Shown here piece after piece: positions 38,601 to 39,516 of a stretch of DNA of 39,516 bases. The translations under genes and the position numbers were made by a program. The stretch lies in the NCBI GenBank assembly GCA_019429445.1, contig JAHYIW010000026.1, forward strand, positions 1-39,516, written 5' to 3'. This DNA is from Desulfuromonadaceae bacterium. GTDB lineage: Bacteria > Desulfobacterota > Desulfuromonadia > Desulfuromonadales > JAHYIW01. The notes under the pieces are model-generated. The model was not told where the DNA came from. It searched no databases and saw only the letters and a list, made by a program, of their open reading frames with translations. Position 1 is the stretch's first letter, and every line of letters starts with the position of its first letter.

Positions 38601-38750
38601 GATGCTCTCGCACAAGCTCAGGGGATGGCTAAGCAAAAATTTCGTCCTACAAGGACTGGTGGTTTTTCAGGGGCGAAGACCTACCTCAGGTAGGTCGAGG
38701 TTCTGAAAAACGAGCGTAACGCAGCAGGGCGGACTTTTTGCGACGCCATC
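38601..38750 (+). mobile_element. ~150-bp palindromic dispersed repeat, copy 3
   Basis: Third copy of the element at 9067 and 32505, slightly diverged at the left end (GATGCTCTCGCACAAG). It is flanked on both sides by AACAAT (38595-38600 and 38751-38756), a possible target duplication. It lies in the gap between the two toxin-antitoxin pairs. Confidence 0.88.
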
Positions 38751-38782
38751 AACAATCACACACATATCAGAAAGGGGCCGTC

Positions 38783-39046
38783 ATGAGCAGATTGGTCAAT
38801 ATCCGCATTGATGACGCAACCAGGCAGCGGCTCGATCGCCTTGCCAGTGCCACGGATCGAACCCGGAGCCACCTGGTCAAAAAAGCTATTGAAGAATTCC
38901 TGTGTGCCAATGAATGGCAGGTTCAGGCTATCGAAACGGCTATCCGACAGGCAGATGCAGCGGAGGCAGTGTTTGTCGAGCATGACCGGATCGACTCATG
39001 GCTCAACACCTGGGGGAGCGACAAGGAAACGGAACGGCCCCGATGA
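38783..39046 (+). CDS. Ribbon-helix-helix antitoxin
   Basis: This 87-residue protein has an N-terminal RHH fold (MSRLVNIRIDDATRQRLDRL, with the basic SATDRTRSHLVKKAIEEFL helices) typical of CopG/ParD-type antitoxins. A C-terminal helical, acidic segment should bind the toxin. AAAGGGG lies 7 nt upstream of ATG 38783. Its stop overlaps the ParE start (ATGA). The promoter is not obvious; the dispersed repeat ends 32 nt upstream of the start codon. Confidence 0.88.
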   Translation: MSRLVNIRIDDATRQRLDRLASATDRTRSHLVKKAIEEFLCANEWQVQAIETAIRQADAAEAVFVEHDRIDSWLNTWGSDKETERPR

Positions 39047-39330
39047 AAATCCGCTGGCTCGATGCCGCCGTTGATGATCTGGTGGAACTCCGCGATTACA
39101 TCGGTCGGGACAACCAGCAGGCGGCGCAAGAGATCTCCCGGCGCCTCCGGGATGCGATCAACGCCCTTCCTGCCCACCCTGCAATGGGGCGTCCGGGGCG
39201 GTTATACGAAACTCGGGAGCTCGTCATTCCCGGCTCCCCCTATATCATCCCCTACCGGGTTCGCGACAATACTATTGAAATCCTCAGGGTTTTGCACACT
39301 GCACGCCAATGGCCGCAACACAATCATTAA
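39043..39330 (+). CDS. RelE/ParE-family toxin
   Basis: This 95-residue protein matches the ParE/RelE toxin superfamily: IRWLDAAVDDLVELRDYIGR, then GRPGRLYETRELVIPGSPYI and IPYRVRDNTIEILRVLHTAR, ending WPQ. ParE members poison DNA gyrase while RelE members cleave mRNA. The RHH partner and the PYIIPYRV-type strand favour the ParE type. It is translationally coupled to the antitoxin. Confidence 0.9.
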   Translation: MKIRWLDAAVDDLVELRDYIGRDNQQAAQEISRRLRDAINALPAHPAMGRPGRLYETRELVIPGSPYIIPYRVRDNTIEILRVLHTARQWPQHNH

Positions 39331-39516
39331 AATAGTGGTTTCGGTCACTTTTCTCACCAAAGATAGGTACAAAAGCAATAAAGCAACAACGTTATATATG
39401 ACTGGAATCAAAGGACAACTTCCCGGAAGTTAAAGATTAAAGCCATAAGATACCAGTCTTGTAATTCCATTGTCCCCTGTTATTGAATAGCGCTTTATTC
39501 AACGGAACGGGAGGAT

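Noticed and set aside
39331-39516. Small gene or transposon end at the window edge
   Set aside because: Short dyads (GACTGG/CCAGTC and GGAAT/ATTCC) are visible, but there is no coding frame with a ribosome site and the window stops before any element could be defined.

Overview
The window looks like a chromosomal segment of a Desulfuromonadales-type (Geobacter/Desulfuromonas/Pelobacter-like) deltaproteobacterium. The signs are an 11-heme cytochrome with an NHL-repeat lipoprotein partner, a compact tetraheme cytochrome c3, a 2Fe superoxide reductase, a polyferredoxin, a GC-rich coding style and many ATGA gene overlaps. This assignment is inferred from gene content only.

Layout. 1-416: non-coding, with a large imperfect inverted repeat. 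417-4920: a cadherin-like/NHL lipoprotein translationally coupled to a multiheme cytochrome, then a strong terminator. 4968-5376: a scar where a truncated ISNCY-like transposase is joined to the last ~50 codons of ftsK. 5517-8946: slyX, a membrane-anchored rhodanese, a MauE/DoxX-like membrane protein, a KamA-family radical SAM enzyme and threonine aldolase. 9067-10387: a ~150-bp dispersed repeat, tRNA-Thr(CGU), cytochrome c3 and superoxide reductase.

10456-25865 (minus strand): the most unusual part, an apparently single ~15.4-kb operon of 13 tightly packed genes. Four exported proteins with three transthyretin/carboxypeptidase-regulatory-like domains alternate with four exported right-handed beta-helix proteins (one fused to a PQQ-type propeller). 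With them are a membrane spermidine-synthase-like protein, a DUF3467 protein, a minimal OpuAC-like binding protein, a Tat-exported DUF362 protein and a NapH-type polyferredoxin. I recognise the families but not a described system with this composition. It may build a cell-envelope or surface assembly linked to membrane redox chemistry, which is inference.

25988-30145 (minus): an FG-GAP/ASPIC-UnbV exported protein on its own transcript, then a degenerate AAA+ protein (Walker A lysine replaced by isoleucine), an FmdE-domain protein and an ArsP-like permease in one operon. 30332-32176: glpK and a small unknown protein. 32304-37088: a TPP-riboswitch-controlled thiamine operon (thiF-thiS-thiG-thiH-thiE) continuing into a DUF3820 gene and a shikimate-kinase-like gene; a copy of the dispersed repeat sits between the riboswitch terminator and thiF. 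37188-39330: a Cys-rich regulator-like protein and two toxin-antitoxin pairs (Phd/PIN and RHH/ParE) separated by a third copy of the repeat. 39331-39516 holds no gene I can support.
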